DNA of 64,000 nt from assembly GCF_013201545.1 (NCBI RefSeq), contig NZ_CP053746.1, positions 558,001 to 622,000 of the forward strand. Direction: 5' to 3'. Both the position numbers and the translations under genes were made by a program. Shown in pieces: positions 58,339-64,000 of this stretch (position 1 is the stretch's first letter; each line of letters begins with the position of its first letter). Source of the DNA: Pseudomonas graminis. Its GTDB lineage: Bacteria > Pseudomonadota > Gammaproteobacteria > Pseudomonadales > Pseudomonadaceae. The notes below the pieces were generated by a model. That model searched no databases and was not told where the DNA came from. It was given only the letters and a program-made list of their open reading frames with translations.

Positions 58339-59529
58339 TTAATCAGCCTGACGACGCAGGAACGCTGGAATGTCCAGGTAATCCAGATCATCTTGCGGGT
58401 TCATCTTCGCTGCGGCTGTTGCGCCCGCGTGTGCCTGATTGCGCATCACGGTTGGACGGTCCAGATCGCGGTAGTTGACCGAAGGCAGCTCTTGGCGTGC
58501 GGCGTGTTGCTGCGCAGGGGCGGCTTGAGCGGTCTGCATGGTGTTATCGATGACCTTCACAGGCTTCTCGATTTTTGCACCCAGGCCGGTGGCAACCACA
58601 GTCACGTGCAGCTCGTCGCGCATGTCCGGATCGATAACGGTACCGACCTTGACCATCGCGTGCTCGGAGGCGAACGCTTCGATGATGCTACCCACGTCGG
58701 AGTACTCACCCAGAGACAGATCAGGACCGGCAGTGATGTTGACCAGAATGCCGCGAGCACCTTGCAGGTTCACGTCTTCCAGCAACGGATTGCGGATAGC
58801 AGCTTCGGTGGCTTCACGCGCACGGTTCGGACCGCTGGCGCAGCCAGTGCCCATCATCGCCATGCCCATTTCGGACATCACGGTGCGTACGTCAGCGAAG
58901 TCGACGTTGATCATGCCCGGACGCTTGATGATGTCGGAGATACCGCGAACGGCACCGGCCAGTACATCGTCAGCCTTGGCGAAAGCCGACAGCAGGCTGG
59001 CGTCTTTACCGAGGATGGTCAGCAGTTTCTCGTTGGGAATGGTGATCAGCGAGTCGACGCTTTCGGACAGCGCGCGGATGCCTTCATCGGCGATCTGCAT
59101 GCGCTTGCGGCCTTCGAACGGGAACGGACGAGTCACGACCGCAACAGTCAGAATGCCCATTTCCTTGGCCACTTCGGCAATGATCGGAGCCGCACCGGTA
59201 CCGGTACCGCCGCCCATGCCAGTGGTGATGAAGACCATGTTGGTGCCTTGCAGCACTTCAGCGATACGCTCGCGGTCTTCCAGTGCAGCCTGACGGCCAA
59301 CTTCAGGGTTCGCACCTGCGCCCAGGCCTTTGGTCACGCCGGTACCCAATTGCAGAATGGTACGTGCGCCAATGTTTTTCAGTGCCTGAGCATCGGTGTT
59401 GGCGCAGATGAACTCGACGCCTTCGATGTTGCTCTTGACCATGTGATTGACTGCGTTGCCGCCGCCACCACCAACGCCGATAACTTTAATTACCGGGCTT
59501 TGTGGGATGTTGTCTACGAGCTCGAACAT
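58339..59529 (-). CDS. ftsZ: Cell division protein FtsZ
   Basis: 396 residues. The GTP-binding GGGTGTGAAP signature, the T7 loop (VDFADVRTVM) and the C-terminal DDLDYLDIPAFLRRQAD peptide that binds FtsA/ZipA are present. It forms the division ring. It follows ftsA by 63 bases. Confidence 0.98.
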   Translation of the reverse strand: MFELVDNIPQSPVIKVIGVGGGGGNAVNHMVKSNIEGVEFICANTDAQALKNIGARTILQLGTGVTKGLGAGANPEVGRQAALEDRERIAEVLQGTNMVFITTGMGGGTGTGAAPIIAEVAKEMGILTVAVVTRPFPFEGRKRMQIADEGIRALSESVDSLITIPNEKLLTILGKDASLLSAFAKADDVLAGAVRGISDIIKRPGMINVDFADVRTVMSEMGMAMMGTGCASGPNRAREATEAAIRNPLLEDVNLQGARGILVNITAGPDLSLGEYSDVGSIIEAFASEHAMVKVGTVIDPDMRDELHVTVVATGLGAKIEKPVKVIDNTMQTAQAAPAQQHAARQELPSVNYRDLDRPTVMRNQAHAGATAAAKMNPQDDLDYLDIPAFLRRQAD

Positions 59530-59592
59530 GTTCCCTCTCCTTCAGTTCTCTAGTTTTATGTCGCCTGTTGCCTGCCTACCGCTTTTTGAATC

Positions 59593-60852
59593 TTAGAAAT
59601 TCCCCTGAACCCAGCGCTTCAGACGCTCTAACACTGGGGCCTTCGGTTCATCGCTATAACTGCTACCGGAGCCGGACAGGCCGGACAGCGAGATGCCGTC
59701 AGACTGCTTTTGCAGTCCGTACAGCAACAGGCCGACGCCGGTTGAGTAGATCGGGTTGCGAACAACGTCCGCGAGCCCTTTGACGCTGTGCGGCACGCCG
59801 AGGCGGACCGGCATGTGGAAGATTTCTTCGGCCAGTTCGACCGCGCCTTCCATTTTCGAGGTGCCCCCGGTCAGCACGATGCCGGCCGGGATCAGGTCTT
59901 CGTAGCCGCTGCGACGCAGTTCTGCCTGAATCAGGGTAAACAGCTCGTCATAGCGCGGCTCGACCACTTCGGCGAGAGCCTGACGGGACAGTTCACGGGG
60001 CGGACGGTCGCCGACGCTTGGCACTTTGATGGTTTCGCCGGCACCGGCCAGTTTGGCCAGGGCGCAGGCGTAACGGATCTTGATTTCTTCGGCGTACTGG
60101 GTCGGTGTACGCAACGCCATCGCGATGTCGTTGGTGACCTGGTCGCCAGCAATGGGGATCACGGCGGTGTGGCGGATCGCGCCTTCGGTGAAGATCGCGA
60201 TGTCGGTGGTGCCGCCGCCAATGTCCACCAGGCACACGCCCAGTTCTTTCTCGTCGTCGGTCAGCACCGAGTAAGCCGAGGCCAGTTGCTCAAGGATGAT
60301 GTCGTCGACTTCCAGGCCGCAGCGGCGCACGCATTTTTCGATGTTCTGCGCCGCGTTCACCGCGCAGGTCACCACATGAACCTTGGCTTCCAGACGCACG
60401 CCCGACATGCCCAGTGGCTCGCGAACGCCTTCCTGGTTATCGATGACGTAGTCTTGCGGCAAGGTGTGCAGCACGCGCTGGTCAGCCGGGATCGCCACGG
60501 CCTGGGCAGCGTCGAGCACGCGTTCAAGGTCGGCCGAGCTCACTTCGCGGTCGCGAATAGCCACGATGCCGTGGGAGTTCAGGCTGCGGATGTGGTTGCC
60601 CGCCACGCCGACGAAGGCCGAGTGAATCCGGCAACCGGCCATCAGCTGCGCTTCTTCTACGGCGCGCTGGATCGATTGCACGGTGGATTCGATATTCACC
60701 ACCACGCCTTTCTTCAGACCGCGGGACGGGTGAGTGCCGATACCGACGATTTCCAGCGTGCCATCAGCCGCGACTTCGCCTACCAGCGCCACCACCTTGG
60801 AGGTGCCGATATCCAATCCGACGATCATTTTGCCGCTTTGCACGTTTGCCAT
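59593..60852 (-). CDS. ftsA: Cell division protein FtsA
   Basis: 419 residues of the actin/Hsp70 ATPase fold: MIVGLDIGTSKVVALVGE, VDIGGGTTDIAIF, IVLTGGTSKMEG, and a C-terminal amphipathic helix (LERLKRWVQ) that anchors it to the membrane. It tethers FtsZ and recruits later division proteins. Between ftsQ (15 bases) and ftsZ. Confidence 0.97.
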   Translation of the reverse strand: MANVQSGKMIVGLDIGTSKVVALVGEVAADGTLEIVGIGTHPSRGLKKGVVVNIESTVQSIQRAVEEAQLMAGCRIHSAFVGVAGNHIRSLNSHGIVAIRDREVSSADLERVLDAAQAVAIPADQRVLHTLPQDYVIDNQEGVREPLGMSGVRLEAKVHVVTCAVNAAQNIEKCVRRCGLEVDDIILEQLASAYSVLTDDEKELGVCLVDIGGGTTDIAIFTEGAIRHTAVIPIAGDQVTNDIAMALRTPTQYAEEIKIRYACALAKLAGAGETIKVPSVGDRPPRELSRQALAEVVEPRYDELFTLIQAELRRSGYEDLIPAGIVLTGGTSKMEGAVELAEEIFHMPVRLGVPHSVKGLADVVRNPIYSTGVGLLLYGLQKQSDGISLSGLSGSGSSYSDEPKAPVLERLKRWVQGNF

Positions 60853-60867
60853 GGGTCCTGCCTCTTA

Positions 60868-61740
60868 TCAATTCTTCGCGACGGCGGGTTTGTCCGTCGT
60901 TGGCGCTGCTGCCTGCTCGCGCCAACCAACGGCCAGGCCGTTGTTGTAACGAAGGTCGACTCGCGCAATGTTCGTGATCTGGTCTTTCAGTGTCTTGTCG
61001 TAGATGGCGATAAAGCGGCGCATCTTTTCAAGCAGGTTGCCTCGTCCCAGCAGCAGTTCCAGGCCAGGGCCTGCATTGCCTGCGCCGGTGGTCAGAAACC
61101 AGCTGCCTCGCTCGCGCAGTTCCAGGCGAGCGATGGAGAACCCCAACGGGCGCAACATCTGGCTCAGCACCTGGTACTGCTGCATCACCTGCTGTTGAGC
61201 CCGTTGAGGCCCGAACAACTGCGGAAGGTGTTCGTAGTTGGCCAGTTCACGCGGAGTGAATGCCTGACCCTGGTTGTTCAGCAGGGATTGATCGCCCCAG
61301 CGTGCAACCGGTAATTGCTCTTCCAGACGGATCACCACCTGATCCGGCCAGACGCGGCGGACCTCGGCGTGGGCAATCCACGGCATTTGCTCAAGCTCGG
61401 TGCGCATGCCGGCCAAGTCGATGTTGAAGAAGCTGGTCGCCACGAACGGCGCAATCCGCTGCTGCACGGCCTGCTGACTGATGTAGCTCAGGTCGCCCTG
61501 CACGTTGATCCGCGAGATCGGCCGGTCGGCGTAAGGCAGCAGGCGTTGGGCGGCTTCGTACGTACCGAAGCCAAACACCACCAGCAGCACTGGCCACATC
61601 AGGCTGCGCAGGAAACCGAAGTTCGGTCGCGACATGCGCGACGACATGGGCTCCTTGGCAACCATGCGGCTGGCACCACGCGGTACCGGCTTGTTGCGGC
61701 CGGTAGCGGATTGCTGATGACGAACCTGTGCGCCGTGCAT
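60868..61740 (-). CDS. ftsQ: Cell division protein FtsQ
   Basis: 290 residues: a cytoplasmic tail, one membrane helix ([19 protein letters not shown]), then the POTRA segment ([22 protein letters not shown]) and the FtsQ beta domain ([15 protein letters not shown] near the end). It links early and late division proteins in the periplasm. It starts 3 bases after the ddlB stop. Confidence 0.95.
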   Translation of the reverse strand: MHGAQVRHQQSATGRNKPVPRGASRMVAKEPMSSRMSRPNFGFLRSLMWPVLLVVFGFGTYEAAQRLLPYADRPISRINVQGDLSYISQQAVQQRIAPFVATSFFNIDLAGMRTELEQMPWIAHAEVRRVWPDQVVIRLEEQLPVARWGDQSLLNNQGQAFTPRELANYEHLPQLFGPQRAQQQVMQQYQVLSQMLRPLGFSIARLELRERGSWFLTTGAGNAGPGLELLLGRGNLLEKMRRFIAIYDKTLKDQITNIARVDLRYNNGLAVGWREQAAAPTTDKPAVAKN

Positions 61741-61743
61741 GAT

Positions 61744-64000
<2,257 letters not shown>

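Overview
The window is a high-GC stretch of a Pseudomonas chromosome (P. fluorescens / P. syringae-type). The assignment rests on gene content and gene order. From argP to murC the order follows the P. aeruginosa PA4362-PA4411 neighbourhood: argP, ACT protein, lysE-type exporter, sodB, bifA, icmP locus, mexVW, warB-warA, colS-colR, groEL-groES, fxsA, ampG, mscS, yajQ, panE, sensor kinase, argJ, secA, dciA, lpxC, ftsZ-ftsA-ftsQ-ddlB-murC. That order is recalled from established knowledge and was not searched.

Layout. 1-3.6 kb: the end of an insecticidal toxin-complex (Tc) locus, with a TcB C-terminus and a complete TcC (TccC) whose variable C-terminal cargo looks like a phosphodiester-glycosidase (NAGPA) fold. 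3.6-8.6 kb: a PLD/cardiolipin-synthase-like enzyme, a serine-hydrolase lipoprotein with a small membrane partner, the ornithine-lipid genes olsBA and convergent acpH. 8.8-12.4 kb: an ArsR-type regulator with two matching palindromes upstream, an MFS exporter, an Old Yellow Enzyme, and a strange KPPV / [YF]xDG[TS] repeat protein. 12.6-19.8 kb: a coiled-coil membrane protein, an epimerase, argP divergent from an ACT protein and a LysE/ArgO exporter, sodB, bifA. 20-26 kb: an iron-related envelope locus (imelysin, di-haem oxidoreductase, second imelysin, DUF1513) preceded by a Fur-box-like site, with a tandem-AP2 protein sitting inside it. 26-27.6 kb: a small low-GC island with a lipoprotein and a decayed lipase-type effector. 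27.7-32 kb: mexVW-like RND pump. 32-37 kb: the ColRS system with warAB and a PAP2 phosphatase; a ColR-box-like site lies in front of both target units. 37-42.3 kb: groESL, fxsA, HugZ-like and DUF481 proteins. 42.4-53 kb: alkyltransferase-like protein, ampG, mscS, yajQ, panE, sensor kinase, cobalamin adenosyltransferase, MutT-ThiE fusion, GST, argJ. 53-64 kb: secA, dciA, lpxC and the distal division/cell-wall cluster ftsZ-ftsA-ftsQ-ddlB-murC (murC runs off the window).

Themes. Envelope biology dominates: lipid A and ornithine lipids, LPS modification, peptidoglycan recycling, division, secretion and efflux. Three products relate to cyclic di-GMP: BifA (degradation), WarA and YajQ (reported binders). 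Two long, similar intergenic repeats about 20 kb apart, after groEL and after lpxC, contain a multi-stem structure with a compensatory base-pair change. Together with the TcC cargo, the repeat-rich protein at 11.6 kb and the tandem-AP2 protein, they are the least explained items here.
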